A DNA stretch of 64,000 bases from Microbacterium galbinum. GTDB lineage: Bacteria; Actinomycetota; Actinomycetes; Actinomycetales; Microbacteriaceae. The stretch's first letter is position 1. Every line of letters starts with the position of its first letter. This document shows, piece by piece, positions 8,603 to 18,592 of the stretch. The notes below the pieces were generated by a model. That model was given only the letters and a program-made list of their open reading frames with translations, made no database searches and was not told the DNA's origin. The DNA lies in assembly GCF_023101185.1 (NCBI RefSeq), contig NZ_CP078077.1:3394160-3458159 (forward strand). The letters run 5' to 3'. Both the position numbers and the translations under genes were made by a program.

Positions 8603-10504
8603 CTATCGAGTGGCGAGGTGCGTGTGGATGTTCTGCGCCAGCACCGGTCCGATGCCCTGCACCTCCTCGATCTGTCCCGGCTCGGCCGCCCGCAGGGCCG
8701 TCACGGATCCGAAGTGCTTGAGCAGCACCTTGATGCGAGCGGCGCCGAGCCCCGGGACCTCGGCGAGCACCGTGGTGATGTCGTTGCGGCGCTTCTTTCG
8801 CTGATGGACGATCGCGAACCGATGCGCCTCGTCGCGCAGGCGCTGGAGCAGGTAGAGCGCCTCGCTCGTGCGCGGGAGGATCACGGGGAAATCCTCGCCG
8901 GGAAGCCAGACCTCCTCGAGGCGCTTCGCGATGCCGCACACGCTGATCTCCGGGTGCCCCGCGTCGCGCAGGGCACGCGCGGCCGCTTCGACCTGCGGCT
9001 TGCCGCCGTCGACGAGGAGCAACTGCGGCCGATAGGCGAAGCGAGGCTTCTTGCGACCGGGCTCGCCCTCGACCTCTCCCTCGACGCCGTCGAGCAGCGG
9101 GTCGCTCACGACGACCGGGTCCGGGCGGTCGAGATACGCCAGCCGACGGCGCAGGACCTGGTACATCGAGTCGGTGTCATCCGTGGTCTCGGCGATGCCG
9201 AAGGAGCGGTACTGGTCCTTGCGCGGGAGGCCGTCTTCGAAGACCACCATCGAGGCTACGACGTTCGTCCCGCCCAGATGCGAGATGTCGAAGCACTCGA
9301 TGCGCAGCGGAGCCTCGTCCATGCCGAGAGCTTCCTGCAGGTCGGTGAGCGCCTGCGTTCGGGCGACGTAGTCGCTGGTGCGCCGCGTCTTGTAGCGGAT
9401 GAGGGCTTGCTGCGCGTTCAGCGTGGCGGTGCGCATGAGATCCGCTCGCTGGCCACGCTGGGCGACGGCGATCTCGACCTTCTTGCCGCGACGCTCGCGG
9501 AGCCACTCCTCCATCTCGGGAGCGTCGTCCGGCAGCGAGGGCACCAGGATCCGCCGTGGCACGTCGGCGGCATCGCCGTAGGCACGCTGGAGCACCTGAT
9601 CGACCAACTCGGCACCCGAGATGTCGATCTCCTTCTCGATCGTCATCGCCCGGACGCCGCGCACACGACCCCCACGGATCACGAAGTGCTGAACCGCCGC
9701 GGCGAGCTCGTCCTCGGCGATACCGAAGAGGTCGGCGTCCTCATCGGATGCCAGCACGAGGGCGCTCTTCCCGAGCACCGCCTCGATCGCGGAGAGCTTG
9801 TCGCGGTACTTGGCCGCCGCTTCGTAGTCCATGGCCGCGGAGGCATCGAGCATCCGCTTGCGGAGGTCGCGAGTGAATCGCTCGTCGCCTCCGGCCATGA
9901 ACGCCACGAAGTCGTTCACCATCGCGCGGTGCTCCTCGATGGTCACCGTCATCGAGCACGGCCCGCCGCACTTGCCGATCTGCCCGGGGAAACAGGGGCG
10001 TCCCGTCTGCATGGCGCGCTTGTAACTCGCGTCGCTGCAGGTGCGGATCGGAAACGCCTTGATCATCAGGTCGATCGTCTCGTGCACCGCCCAGACCTTC
10101 GGATACGGGCCGAAGTACCGCGCCCCCGGAATCTTGCGATTTCGGGTGACGAGCACGCGCGGCGCCTCGTCGCCGAGGGTCACCGCCATGAACGGGTAGG
10201 ACTTGTCGTCCTTATAGCGGACGTTGAACGGCGGATCGAACTCCTTGATCCACATGTACTCGAGCTGCAGTGAGTCCACATCGGTCGAGACGACGGTCCA
10301 TTCGACCGAGGAGGCGGTCGTGACCATGCGCCGTGTGCGCTCATGGAGCGTGCGCAACGGCGCGAAGTAGTTCGAGAGCCGCTGGCGGAGGTTCTTCGCC
10401 TTCCCGACGTAGAGCACCCGCCCATCGGCGTCACGAAAACGGTACACACCGGGATCGGTCGGGATCTCTCCCGGCCGCGGCTTGTACGGAAGCACGTCGG
10501 CCAT
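8603..10504 (-). CDS. uvrC: excinuclease ABC subunit C
   Basis: Dual-incision nuclease of nucleotide excision repair, recruited by UvrB at lesions. The 633-residue protein has an N-terminal GIY-YIG domain ([21 protein letters not shown], split here as GVYRF then [10 protein letters not shown], about 18-40) and a Cys cluster [13 protein letters not shown] near 155. It also has a UVR motif near 200-235, an RNase H-like endonuclease domain with FDISHLGG near 395, and C-terminal helix-hairpin-helix repeats. Its ATG overlaps the uvrA stop (ATGA), so uvrA-uvrC are coupled and should share the damage-type promoter before uvrA. Confidence 0.97.
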   Translation of the reverse strand: MADVLPYKPRPGEIPTDPGVYRFRDADGRVLYVGKAKNLRQRLSNYFAPLRTLHERTRRMVTTASSVEWTVVSTDVDSLQLEYMWIKEFDPPFNVRYKDDKSYPFMAVTLGDEAPRVLVTRNRKIPGARYFGPYPKVWAVHETIDLMIKAFPIRTCSDASYKRAMQTGRPCFPGQIGKCGGPCSMTVTIEEHRAMVNDFVAFMAGGDERFTRDLRKRMLDASAAMDYEAAAKYRDKLSAIEAVLGKSALVLASDEDADLFGIAEDELAAAVQHFVIRGGRVRGVRAMTIEKEIDISGAELVDQVLQRAYGDAADVPRRILVPSLPDDAPEMEEWLRERRGKKVEIAVAQRGQRADLMRTATLNAQQALIRYKTRRTSDYVARTQALTDLQEALGMDEAPLRIECFDISHLGGTNVVASMVVFEDGLPRKDQYRSFGIAETTDDTDSMYQVLRRRLAYLDRPDPVVVSDPLLDGVEGEVEGEPGRKKPRFAYRPQLLLVDGGKPQVEAAARALRDAGHPEISVCGIAKRLEEVWLPGEDFPVILPRTSEALYLLQRLRDEAHRFAIVHQRKKRRNDITTVLAEVPGLGAARIKVLLKHFGSVTALRAAEPGQIEEVQGIGPVLAQNIHTHLATR

Positions 10505-13392
10505 CAGCTGGCCTTGCGCGCGGCGCGCCCATCCCCGAGGATCTCGGCGAGGAACTGCCCGGTGTGACTCTCCTCCACCCGGGCGATCTGCTCCGGGGTG
10601 CCCGTCGCCAGGATCTCGCCACCGCCGGAACCACCCTCGGGACCGAGGTCGATGACCCAGTCGGCGGACTTGATGACGTCGAGGTTGTGCTCGATGACGA
10701 TCACGGTGTTGCCCTTGTCGACGAGTCCGTTCAGCACCTCGAGGAGCTTGCGCACGTCTTCGAAGTGCAGACCGGTGGTCGGCTCGTCGAGCACGTAGAT
10801 GCTTCGACCGTTGCTGCGGCGCTGGAGCTCGGTGGCGAGTTTCACGCGCTGCGCCTCTCCGCCCGAGAGCGTCGTAGCCGACTGACCCAGGCGCACGTAT
10901 CCGAGTCCCACGTCGACCAAGGTCTTCATGTAGCGGTGGATCGCCTGGATGGGCTCGAAGAACTCCGCAGCCTCTTCGATCGGCATCTCGAGGACCTCGG
11001 CGATGTTCTTCCCCTTGTAGTGCACGGCGAGCGTGTCGCGGTTGTACCGCTTGCCGTGGCACACCTCGCAGTCCACGTACACGTCGGGGAGGAAGTTCAT
11101 CTCGATCTTGATCGTGCCGTCGCCCGAGCACGCCTCGCAACGGCCGCCCTTGACGTTGAAGCTGAAGCGACCCGGCTGGTAGCCGCGCACCTTGGCCTCG
11201 GGGGTCTCGCTGAAGAGCGAACGGATGCGGTCGAACACACCGGTGTAGGTCGCCGGGTTCGAGCGCGGCGTGCGTCCGATCGGTGCCTGATCGACATGCA
11301 CCACCTTGTCGAGATTGTCGAGACCGGTCACGCGGGTGTGCTTGCCGGGCACGGTACGGGCACCGTTCAGCCGGGACGCGAGCACCTGGAAGAGGATGTC
11401 GTTGACCAGCGACGACTTGCCCGAGCCGCTGACGCCGGTGACAGCCGTGAGTACACCCAGCGGGAAGCTCGCATCGACGTTCTTGAGGTTGTTCTCGCGA
11501 GCCCCGATCACGTTGAGCATGCGCTTGCGGTCGAGTTTGCGCCGCTTGGTCGGTGTCGGGATCTCACGACGACCGGAGAGGTACTCCCCCGTCATCGACG
11601 ACCGGTCGTCGAGCAGAGCCTCATAGGGACCCGAGTGCACGACCTCGCCACCGTTGACACCGGCTCCCGGGCCGATGTCGACCACCCAGTCGGCCGCCTC
11701 GATCGTCTCCTCATCGTGCTCCACCACGATGAGCGTGTTGCCCAGGTCGCGCAGCTTGAGCAGGGTGTTGATCAGACGCCGGTTGTCGCGCTGGTGGAGA
11801 CCGATGGACGGCTCGTCGAGCACGTAGAGCACACCGGTCAGACCCGATCCGATCTGCGTCGCCAGCCGGATGCGCTGCGCCTCACCGCCGGAGAGAGAGC
11901 CGGCGGACCTGCTCAGGTTGAGGTACGAGAGCCCCACCTGAAGCAGGAAATCGAGTCGCAGACGGATCTCGCGCAGGACCTGAGCGGCGATCTTCGCCTC
12001 TCGCTCCGTGAGGGTCAGCGTCTGCATGAAGGACTGCGCATCGCTCAGGCTGAGGTGCGAGACCTCGGCGATGGAGTGGCCCTGCACCTGAACCGCGAGG
12101 ACCTCCGGCTTCAAGCGATCGCCGTCGCAGACGGGGCACGGCACCTCGCGGAGGTACTCGCCCCACCGACCGCGCTGCGTGTCGGACTCGGCCTGCAGGT
12201 ACTGCCGCTCGATGTAAGGGACGACGCCCTCGAACCCGGAGGCGTACCGCATCTCGCGCCCGTACCGGTTCTTCCACTTGACGGTGACCTTGTAGTTCTC
12301 GCCGCGCAGCACCGCGTCCTGGATATCGGAGTGGAGCTCGCGCCAGGGGGTGTCGAGCGAGAAGTCGAGATCGCGGGACAGACCTTCGAGCAGGCGCTCG
12401 TAGTACTGGAAGAGACCCTTGCCCTGCGTCGTCCAGGGGATGATGACGCCTTCGCGGATCGAGAGATCCTCGTCGCCGAGCATCAGGTCGACATCGACCG
12501 ACATGCGCGTGCCCAGACCGGAGCACGCGGGGCAGGCGCCGAACGGTGCGTTGAACGAGAAGGTGCGGGGCTCGATCTCGGTCAGGCTGAGCGGGTGCCC
12601 GTTCGGGCAGGCGAGTTTCTCGGAGAAGGACTGCCACGCGTCGTCGCCCTCTTCGTCGACGAAATTGACCTGGACGACGCCTCCGGCAAGGCCCAGAGCC
12701 GTCTCGACGGAATCCGTCACGCGCCCGAGGATGTCATCCGACGCGACGAGGCGGTCGACGACCACGGCGATGTCGTGCTTGTAGCTCTTCTTGAGGGTGG
12801 GCGGCTCGGCGAGCTGGATGAGATCGCCGTCGACGATCGCACGGGAGTATCCCTTGGCGCCGAGCTCGCGGAAGAGGTCGACGAACTCGCCCTTCTTCTG
12901 CGACACGATCGGAGCGACGATCTGGTAGCGGGTACGCTCGGGCAGCTCCATGAGCTGATCGGCGATCTGCTGCACGGTCTGCCGCTGGATCTTCTCGCCG
13001 CACTCCGGGCAGTGAGGAATGCCGATGCGCGCCCAGAGCAGTCGCATGTAGTCGTAGATCTCGGTGATCGTGCCGACCGTCGAGCGCGGGTTCCGGTTGG
13101 TCGACTTCTGGTCGATCGACACCGCCGGACTCAGCCCCTCGATGAAATCGACGTCGGGCCTGTCGACCTGACCGAGGAACTGGCGCGCGTAGGCGCTCAA
13201 CGACTCGACGTAACGGCGCTGCCCCTCTGCGAAGATCGTGTCGAACGCGAGACTGGACTTGCCGGACCCGGACAGGCCGGTGAACACGACGAGCGAGTCA
13301 CGGGGAATGTCGATGTCGACGTTCTTGAGATTGTGCACGCGCGAACCGCGAACACTGAGTTTTCCGGGGGTGGCGACGGGGACGATAGGCAC
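10504..13392 (-). CDS. uvrA: excinuclease ABC subunit A
   Basis: Damage-recognition ATPase of nucleotide excision repair, a dimer that loads UvrB. The 962-residue protein has two ABC modules. The first Walker A is GLSGSGKSS near residue 40 and the second GVSGSGKSS near 655; each module has an LSGGEAQR signature. Zinc-binding CxxC pairs are seen in [16 protein letters not shown] and CEACSGDG. Translation starts at GTG (13392) only 6 nt after a TAGACT -10 hexamer, so the transcript is predicted to be leaderless. There is no ribosome binding site, which supports this start. Confidence 0.97.
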   Translation of the reverse strand: MPIVPVATPGKLSVRGSRVHNLKNVDIDIPRDSLVVFTGLSGSGKSSLAFDTIFAEGQRRYVESLSAYARQFLGQVDRPDVDFIEGLSPAVSIDQKSTNRNPRSTVGTITEIYDYMRLLWARIGIPHCPECGEKIQRQTVQQIADQLMELPERTRYQIVAPIVSQKKGEFVDLFRELGAKGYSRAIVDGDLIQLAEPPTLKKSYKHDIAVVVDRLVASDDILGRVTDSVETALGLAGGVVQVNFVDEEGDDAWQSFSEKLACPNGHPLSLTEIEPRTFSFNAPFGACPACSGLGTRMSVDVDLMLGDEDLSIREGVIIPWTTQGKGLFQYYERLLEGLSRDLDFSLDTPWRELHSDIQDAVLRGENYKVTVKWKNRYGREMRYASGFEGVVPYIERQYLQAESDTQRGRWGEYLREVPCPVCDGDRLKPEVLAVQVQGHSIAEVSHLSLSDAQSFMQTLTLTEREAKIAAQVLREIRLRLDFLLQVGLSYLNLSRSAGSLSGGEAQRIRLATQIGSGLTGVLYVLDEPSIGLHQRDNRRLINTLLKLRDLGNTLIVVEHDEETIEAADWVVDIGPGAGVNGGEVVHSGPYEALLDDRSSMTGEYLSGRREIPTPTKRRKLDRKRMLNVIGARENNLKNVDASFPLGVLTAVTGVSGSGKSSLVNDILFQVLASRLNGARTVPGKHTRVTGLDNLDKVVHVDQAPIGRTPRSNPATYTGVFDRIRSLFSETPEAKVRGYQPGRFSFNVKGGRCEACSGDGTIKIEMNFLPDVYVDCEVCHGKRYNRDTLAVHYKGKNIAEVLEMPIEEAAEFFEPIQAIHRYMKTLVDVGLGYVRLGQSATTLSGGEAQRVKLATELQRRSNGRSIYVLDEPTTGLHFEDVRKLLEVLNGLVDKGNTVIVIEHNLDVIKSADWVIDLGPEGGSGGGEILATGTPEQIARVEESHTGQFLAEILGDGRAARKAS

Positions 13393-13398
13393 CGGACA

Positions 13399-13420
13399 AG
13401 TCTACGAGGGGCCACCGACA
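13399..13420 (-). promoter_or_regulatory. RecA-independent (PafBC-type) damage promoter of uvrA
   Basis: Minus strand: TGTCGGTG at 13420-13413, then 8 nt, then TAGACT at 13404-13399, then 6 nt, then the uvrA GTG. This matches the mycobacterial RecA/LexA-independent damage consensus TTGTCRGTG-N8-TANNNT at all but the first base. The element and spacing recur before uvrB and dnaE. PafB/PafC genes are not in this window, so the regulator is inferred. Confidence 0.8.
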
Positions 13421-13443
13421 TTGGCTCCGCAGGGCCCGGATGC

Positions 13444-13887
13444 TCAGGCGCCTCCGAGGCGCCGCCCCGCGAACGGCCCCAGCCCGTCACGGAGCGCCGA
13501 CACTTCGTGCACGTCCATCCCGACCGCGGACATCACCTGCGCCGGCACCTCCAGCGCCCGCTCGCGCAGAGCGCGTCCCGCATCGGTGAGGGTGATGTCG
13601 AGACGCCGCTCGTCCTCCGCGCTGCGCTCCCGCGCGACGAGCCCGTCGGCCTCCAGCCGCTTGACCAGCGGCGACGCCGTGGCCGGCTCCATCGCGAGAT
13701 CGGCGGCGAGATCGTTCAGGGTGCGAGGCGATCGTTCCCAGAGCGCCAGCATCACCAGGTACTGCGGGTGGGTCAGCCCCAGCGGCTCGAGGATCGGTCG
13801 GTAGATCGCCACGACGTTGCGCGCCGCGGTCACCAGCGCGAAGCACAGCTGGTTCTCGAGCCGGAGGAGTTCGTCGGATGCGTTCAT
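13444..13887 (-). CDS. MarR-family regulator, OhrR-like (organic peroxide sensor type)
   Basis: Winged-helix transcriptional repressor of 147 residues. The N-terminus, with [17 protein letters not shown], places a single Cys at residue 15. That is the position of the reactive sensing Cys in B. subtilis OhrR, and [16 protein letters not shown] matches the OhrR-type second helix. The recognition helix and wing ([33 protein letters not shown] is the region at about 67-100) are intact. It is divergent from a small Cys-containing gene, and an inverted repeat lies in the shared 45-nt promoter region. An ohr peroxidase gene, the usual partner, is not adjacent. The peroxide-sensing role is inferred from the Cys position. 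Confidence 0.85.
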   Translation of the reverse strand: MNASDELLRLENQLCFALVTAARNVVAIYRPILEPLGLTHPQYLVMLALWERSPRTLNDLAADLAMEPATASPLVKRLEADGLVARERSAEDERRLDITLTDAGRALRERALEVPAQVMSAVGMDVHEVSALRDGLGPFAGRRLGGA

Positions 13888-13915
13888 CCGGCCAACTATA
13901 CAACTGCCCTAATCG

Positions 13916-13927
13916 TTAGTACACTAA
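13916..13927. promoter_or_regulatory. inverted repeat, probable MarR-family operator over a -10 box
   Basis: TTAGT-AC-ACTAA lies between the divergent regulator and the small ORF starting at 13933. Its right arm overlaps TACACT (13920-13925), which lies 7 nt before that ATG. The position suits repression of the small gene by the adjacent MarR-type protein. Confidence 0.6.
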
Positions 13928-13932
13928 TCAAC

Positions 13933-14175
13933 ATGGCACATGATCCGGAACGGGCTCCCCTGCGCACGCGCATTCGCGAGGCGGGAGGGCTGTACGCCTG
14001 GGTGAACACCAACCTCATCCGCTTCGCCGGACCGGCGTCCGTCGGCCCCTACGAGAAGACGCCCCCGCCGAGCGCCGCAGAGCGCGCCGAGCGCGCGTGC
14101 CCCCTGTGCGGAGCGCCGATGACGGCGCACGAGATCGACCGGTCCGGACCCAAGCCCCTCATCCACTGCCCCTGA
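13933..14175 (+). CDS. small Cys-containing protein of unknown function
   Basis: An 80-residue product I do not recognise. It is basic at the N-terminus, has no membrane segment, and ends with ACPLCGAPM (CxxC at about 62-65) and a terminal HCP. This is a possible half zinc ribbon or redox-active thiol pair. No ribosome binding site precedes the ATG; instead TACACT ends 7 nt before it, so the mRNA is probably leaderless. The -10 is covered by an inverted repeat, and an OhrR-like gene is divergent at 45 nt. A thiol protein controlled by a thiol-sensing repressor is a reasonable inference. The frame stays open far upstream through uvrA, but that extension is antisense noise. Confidence 0.75.
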   Translation: MAHDPERAPLRTRIREAGGLYAWVNTNLIRFAGPASVGPYEKTPPPSAAERAERACPLCGAPMTAHEIDRSGPKPLIHCP

Positions 14176-14219
14176 GCCGAGGAAGCGCCTGCGGCCGGCG
14201 CGCGAACGGTCGACTCGCC

Positions 14220-14543
14220 TCAGTCGGCTCCGGCCCGCGCCGCATCGATCCAGAACAGCAGTCCGTCATCGTCGGCGATCGCGGATGGGGCGACGTCGAT
14301 CCATCGCGCACTCATGGTCCGCGGGCCCATCACGGCACGCTCGGCTCCCTCGCGCAGGAGTAGCACTGCCTCGTCTTCGGCTGCGACCTTGATCAGCAGC
14401 ACACCTCCCGGCCGGGCCCCGGCGAGGATCCGGCCATCGAGCAGGAATGCTCGGGTCCCGAACATCCTCCGCTCCTCGATGCCGGATGCGGGCGCGACGA
14501 TCGCGCGAATCCGGTCGGCGAGTTCTTCGCCCGCAGCATCCAT
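14220..14543 (-). CDS. TfoX/Sxy N-terminal domain protein
   Basis: A 107-residue protein matching the TfoX N-terminal domain: EELADRIRAIV at the start, then ERRMFGTRAFLLDGRILAGA and GGVLLIKV. In gamma-proteobacteria TfoX/Sxy promotes competence gene expression. Stand-alone N-terminal-domain proteins like this are common in actinobacteria and have no assigned job. The ATG at 14543 was preferred to an upstream GTG at 14558 because it matches the family start and has GAAGG 8 nt before it. It begins 28 nt after the uvrB stop and could be co-transcribed with uvrB, so it would also be damage-inducible. Confidence 0.85.
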   Translation of the reverse strand: MDAAGEELADRIRAIVAPASGIEERRMFGTRAFLLDGRILAGARPGGVLLIKVAAEDEAVLLLREGAERAVMGPRTMSARWIDVAPSAIADDDGLLFWIDAARAGAD

Positions 14544-14571
14544 CCGCGCCGCCTTCACCTACCGAACGCCC

Positions 14572-16644
14572 TCAGGCGTGGCCGGCCCGCTCCATGGCGC
14601 GCAGTTCCTTCTTGAGGTCCTGCACCTCGTCGCGGAGTCGCCCTGCCAGCTCGAACTTGAGCTCGGCGGCAGCCGCCAGCATCTGATCCGAGAGGTCTTG
14701 GATCGTCGCCTCCAGCTGCTGTGCTCCCTCCGCGGCGATCCCCGTACGTCGGAGGTTCGGCGTGGGCGACTTACCCTTGCCGGTCGCACGCCCCCTCCCC
14801 GACATCAGCTCGGCGGTGTCCGCCCCCTCGCGTGCCAGAACGGCGGTGATGTCGGCGATCTTCTTCCGCAGCGGCTGCGGGTCGATCCCGTGCTCCTTGT
14901 TGTACGCGACCTGCTTCTCGCGACGACGATCGGTCTCCTCGATCGCCTTCGCCATCGAGTCGGTCATCTTGTCGGCGTACATGTGGACCTCGCCCGACAC
15001 GTTTCGCGCCGCACGCCCGATGGTCTGGATGAGCGACGTCCCGGAGCGCAGGAAGCCCTCCTTGTCGGCATCGAGGATCGCCACGAGCGAGACCTCGGGG
15101 AGATCGAGACCCTCACGCAGGAGGTTGATTCCGACCAGCACGTCGTACACCCCGGAACGCAGCTCGCTCAGCAGCTCGACACGACGCAGGGTATCGACAT
15201 CGGAGTGCAGGTAGCGGACGCGAACCCCGTGCTCGCCGAGGAAGTCCGTCAGCTCCTCGGCCATCTTCTTCGTCAGAGTCGTGACGAGGATGCGCTCGTC
15301 ACGCTCCACACGCAGACGGATCTCCTCGAGCAGGTCGTCGATCTGCCCCTTCGAGGGCTTCACGATGATCTCGGGATCGACCAGGCCCGTCGGGCGGATG
15401 ATCTGCTCGACGATCCCGTCGGCGATCCCCATCTCGTACTTCCCAGGCGTCGCGGAGAGGTAGACGGTCTGCCCGATGCGGTTCTTGAACTCGTCCCATC
15501 GGAGCGGACGGTTGTCCATCGCACTCGGCAGACGGAATCCGTGGTCGACGAGCGTGCGCTTGCGCGAGGCGTCGCCCTCGTACATCGCACCGATCTGGGG
15601 CACGGTGACGTGCGACTCGTCGATGACGAGGAGGAAGTCGTCCGGGAAGAAGTCGAGCAGCGTGTGCGGCGGCTCCCCCGGAGCGCGACCGTCCATGTGG
15701 CGCGAGTAGTTCTCGATGCCCGAGCAGAATCCGAGCTGCTGCAGCATCTCGAGATCGAAGGTGGTGCGCATGCGCAACCGCTGCGCCTCGAGCAGCTTCC
15801 CCTGCTTCTCGAACTCGGCGAGCCGCTCTTCCAGCTCTGTCTCGATCGTGCCGATCGAGCGCTGGATCACATCGGTTCCCGCGACGTAGTGCGACGCGGG
15901 GAAGATCGGCACGGCGTCGAGCTTCTCGATCACCTCGCCGGTGAGCGGGTGGAGGGAGTACAACGCTTCGATCTCGTCACCGAAGAGTTCGATGCGGATC
16001 GCGTGCTCCTCGTAGACGGGGATGATCTCGATCGTGTCGCCCCGCACGCGGAAGTTGCCCCGCGAGAAGTCGACGTCGTTGCGGTTGTACTGCATCGCGA
16101 TGAACTGACGGATGAGCGCGTCCCGGTCGTACCGCTCCCCCACCTGCAGGGCGACCATCGCACGGAGGTACTCCTCGGGAGCACCGAGTCCGTAGATGCA
16201 GGAAACGGTCGAGACCACCACGACGTCACGGCGGCTGAGCAACGAGTTCGTCGTCGAGTGCCGCAGCCGTTCGACCTCGGCGTTGATGGACGAGTCCTTC
16301 TCGATGAAGGTGTCGGTCTGCGGGACGTACGCTTCGGGCTGGTAGTAGTCGTAGTAAGAGACGAAGTACTCGACCGCGTTGTTCGGCATGAGCTCGCGGA
16401 ACTCGTTCGCGAGCTGAGCCGCGAGCGTCTTGTTGTGCGCGAGGACGAGAGTGGGGCGCTGCACCTGCTCGACGAGCCATGCGGTCGTCGCCGATTTTCC
16501 CGTACCCGTCGCCCCCAGCAGCACGACGTCGGTCTCCCCGGCGTTGATGCGCGCGGCGAGCTCGGCGATGGCCTGGGGCTGATCACCGGCGGGCGCGTAT
16601 TCGCTGATGACCTCGAACGGGCGAACGCTACGGGTGGGTTCCAT
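14572..16644 (-). CDS. uvrB: excinuclease ABC subunit B
   Basis: Helicase-like damage-verification subunit that receives DNA from UvrA and recruits UvrC. The 690-residue protein has Walker [12 protein letters not shown] near residue 45 and the DNA-gripping beta-hairpin [12 protein letters not shown] near 100. It also has a DEAD-like [11 protein letters not shown] near 345, helicase motif [11 protein letters not shown] near 545, and a C-terminal UVR motif that binds UvrC. The ATG is 6 nt downstream of TACGCT, part of a damage-type promoter, and lacks a ribosome binding site, so it is predicted leaderless. The frame stays open upstream but [18 protein letters not shown] is the conserved start. 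Confidence 0.97.
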   Translation of the reverse strand: MEPTRSVRPFEVISEYAPAGDQPQAIAELAARINAGETDVVLLGATGTGKSATTAWLVEQVQRPTLVLAHNKTLAAQLANEFRELMPNNAVEYFVSYYDYYQPEAYVPQTDTFIEKDSSINAEVERLRHSTTNSLLSRRDVVVVSTVSCIYGLGAPEEYLRAMVALQVGERYDRDALIRQFIAMQYNRNDVDFSRGNFRVRGDTIEIIPVYEEHAIRIELFGDEIEALYSLHPLTGEVIEKLDAVPIFPASHYVAGTDVIQRSIGTIETELEERLAEFEKQGKLLEAQRLRMRTTFDLEMLQQLGFCSGIENYSRHMDGRAPGEPPHTLLDFFPDDFLLVIDESHVTVPQIGAMYEGDASRKRTLVDHGFRLPSAMDNRPLRWDEFKNRIGQTVYLSATPGKYEMGIADGIVEQIIRPTGLVDPEIIVKPSKGQIDDLLEEIRLRVERDERILVTTLTKKMAEELTDFLGEHGVRVRYLHSDVDTLRRVELLSELRSGVYDVLVGINLLREGLDLPEVSLVAILDADKEGFLRSGTSLIQTIGRAARNVSGEVHMYADKMTDSMAKAIEETDRRREKQVAYNKEHGIDPQPLRKKIADITAVLAREGADTAELMSGRGRATGKGKSPTPNLRRTGIAAEGAQQLEATIQDLSDQMLAAAAELKFELAGRLRDEVQDLKKELRAMERAGHA

Positions 16645-16650
16645 ACGTCC

Positions 16651-16672
16651 AGCGTAGGCGGGGCCACCGACA
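16651..16672 (-). promoter_or_regulatory. RecA-independent (PafBC-type) damage promoter of uvrB
   Basis: Minus strand: TGTCGGTG at 16672-16665, 8 nt, TACGCT at 16656-16651, 6 nt, then the uvrB ATG. The stretch ATGTCGGTGGCCCC is identical to that in front of uvrA. It fits TTGTCRGTG-N8-TANNNT. Confidence 0.8.
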
Positions 16673-16705
16673 TCGGGGCCCGCTTCCCCTTCGGGCGAAC
16701 GGCTC

Positions 16706-17917
16706 TCAGACTCTTCCGGAAGGAGACGCGCGCAGAGCGAGCGCCGCGATCGCCGCGGATGCGGCGCACATCGTGAGGATGCCGGCGATGAACCACTCCC
16801 ATCCCAGCCCTCCGAAGACGAGACCGAGGATCCATCCGAACAGGCTCGATCCGGCGTAGTAGCCGAAATAGTAGAGCGACGATGCCTGCGCGCGCACCGC
16901 CGGATCGGCATCCGTCGGCACCCACCCGGAGGCGATCGCATGGGCACCGAAGAACCCGGCGGTGAACAGCACGAGTCCGGTGAGCACCAGTCCCGTGGTC
17001 GGCATCGCCAGGAGTACCGCGCCCGACGCGGTGACGCCGATCGAGACCAGCAGCACGGGGTAGCGTCCGAACCTGCTGGCGAGCGATCCCGCCCAGGGCG
17101 AGGAGACCGTGCCGGCGAGGTAGGCCACGAACAGCAGTGTCACCAGCCAGGCCGGGAGCAGGAACGGTGGAGCCGCGAGATGGAAGCCGAGATAGTTGTA
17201 GACCGCGACGAAGGCACCCATCAGAAGGAAACCCTGCGCGTAGAGGGCGAGCTGTGGCGCGGAACGCAGCGGACGCAGAAGTCGCGCGAGGATCCCCGGG
17301 CCGCCGCCTCGCGCCGCAGGAAGGAAGCCGCGGGCGCGCGGCGTGAGCCAGAGGAACAGAACGGCGCAGACGATGCAGACCGCGGCGACGCCCCAGACCC
17401 CCGCACGCCACCCGCCCGCCTCTCCGATGCCGCCGGCCACGAGGCGCCCCGTCAGCCCACCGAGCGTGGTGCCCGCGATGTAGCTGCCCGCGGCCGCCGC
17501 CGCGTGCGAGGAGCGGACCTCTTCGCTCAGGTAGGCGAGGGCGACGGCAGGCACGGCGCCCAGCGCGATGCCCTCCCCCAGCCGCAGGATCAGCAGCGGG
17601 AGGATGCCGTCGCTCAGCGGCGCGCAGATGCCGAGCACGGTGGCGATGATCACCCCCGTCGCCATCGCGGGGATCCGTCCGATCCGATCGGCGACCATCG
17701 ACCAGGGGACGACGGCCGCCGCCAGCCCGAGCGTTGCGGCGGACACGCTCAGGGCCGCCGACGCCGGTCCGATCCGGAGGTCGGAGGCGATCTGCGGAAG
17801 GACGGCCTGGGTGGCGTAGAGCTGGGCGAATGTCGCGACGCCGGCGAAGAAGAGCCCGATGATCAGTCGGCGATACTCCCGTGATCCCGGAGCATGGCCG
17901 GTGAACGGTTCGCTCAC
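16706..17917 (-). CDS. MFS transporter, YnfM-like
   Basis: About 403 residues with 12 hydrophobic segments. Between TM2 and TM3 lies [15 protein letters not shown], the MFS loop motif A, and [20 protein letters not shown] resembles YnfM/arabinose-exporter-type members. The substrate cannot be told from sequence. The GTG at 17917 overlaps the coaE stop as GTGA, which argues for coupling; a second GTG 21 nt upstream is also possible. It is the last gene of rpsA-coaE-MFS, although a terminator separates rpsA. Confidence 0.85.
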   Translation of the reverse strand: MSEPFTGHAPGSREYRRLIIGLFFAGVATFAQLYATQAVLPQIASDLRIGPASAALSVSAATLGLAAAVVPWSMVADRIGRIPAMATGVIIATVLGICAPLSDGILPLLILRLGEGIALGAVPAVALAYLSEEVRSSHAAAAAGSYIAGTTLGGLTGRLVAGGIGEAGGWRAGVWGVAAVCIVCAVLFLWLTPRARGFLPAARGGGPGILARLLRPLRSAPQLALYAQGFLLMGAFVAVYNYLGFHLAAPPFLLPAWLVTLLFVAYLAGTVSSPWAGSLASRFGRYPVLLVSIGVTASGAVLLAMPTTGLVLTGLVLFTAGFFGAHAIASGWVPTDADPAVRAQASSLYYFGYYAGSSLFGWILGLVFGGLGWEWFIAGILTMCAASAAIAALALRASPSGRV

Positions 17918-18513
17918 CGCGCGCGGATCCGCTCCCACAGGGCGTCGGTGCGGGCTTCGGTCTCGTCGAGAGATCCGGACGTGTCGATCACCGCGTCGGC
18001 GATCGCGAGACGCTGATCGTCGGACACCTGGGCGTCGATGCGCTCCTTCGCCGACTTCGGGTCCATTCCGCGGATCTCGACGAGGCGACGCAGCCTCTCC
18101 GTCTCGGGAGCGTGCGCCACGACAATGAGGTCCCAGGGGTCGTCGACGCGCGCCTCCACCAGGAGCGGGACGTCGTAGACGACGACCGCGTCCTCATCGG
18201 CTGCGAAAGCCTCTTCGAAGCGCCGCTGGGACTCGGCGCGAACGGCCGGGTGCACGATCGCGTTCAGGGCGCGGAGCCGCTCGGGGTCTCCGAAGACCTG
18301 CGCACCCAACGCCGGGCGGTCCAGCGACCCGTCGTCGGCGATGACGCCGTCACCGAACTCCGCGGCGATCCGACGGAGCACGGGACTCCCCGGCGTCTGG
18401 ACGTCCCGCACGATCTGATCCGCATCGACGAGGATCGCACCGTGCGAGGCGAGCCGTCGGGCGATGGTCGACTTCCCGGACGCGATGCCGCCGGTGAGCG
18501 CGATGAGGGGCAT
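17914..18513 (-). CDS. coaE: dephospho-CoA kinase
   Basis: Last step of coenzyme A synthesis: phosphorylates the 3'-OH of dephospho-CoA. The 199-residue protein begins MPLIALTGGIASGKSTIARR, with the P-loop GGIASGKST at 8-16. Further signatures are VDADQIVRDV, the nucleotide-lid region, and VYDVPLLVE near 115. A second in-frame ATG lies 9 nt upstream, but AGGA is better spaced for 18513. rpsA-coaE adjacency is common in actinobacteria, followed in many genomes by uvrB; here an MFS gene sits between coaE and uvrB. Confidence 0.95.
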   Translation of the reverse strand: MPLIALTGGIASGKSTIARRLASHGAILVDADQIVRDVQTPGSPVLRRIAAEFGDGVIADDGSLDRPALGAQVFGDPERLRALNAIVHPAVRAESQRRFEEAFAADEDAVVVYDVPLLVEARVDDPWDLIVVAHAPETERLRRLVEIRGMDPKSAKERIDAQVSDDQRLAIADAVIDTSGSLDETEARTDALWERIRAR

Positions 18514-18542
18514 GGTCTCCATCCTGTCACGCGCGAGAACGC

Positions 18543-18578
18543 GGAACGGGCCGCCACCCGAAGGTGACGACCCGTTCC
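18543..18578 (-). terminator. terminator between rpsA and coaE
   Basis: GGAACGGG and CCCGTTCC pair perfectly, and the interior CGCCACC/GGTGACG pairs with one mismatch around a CGAA tetraloop. It lies 14 nt after the rpsA stop on the same strand. Confidence 0.75.
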
Positions 18579-18592
18579 TGACGTGATGCTGC

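Noticed and set aside
10333..14175. Very long open frame on the plus strand across uvrC, uvrA and the marR gene
   Set aside because: It is antisense to well-conserved genes and reads as low-complexity Arg/Asp/Val-rich sequence typical of GC-rich shadow frames. Only its last 80 codons (from 13933) make a plausible gene. Similar shadows at 29471-32500, 56050-59598 and 49726-51762 were dropped for the same reason.
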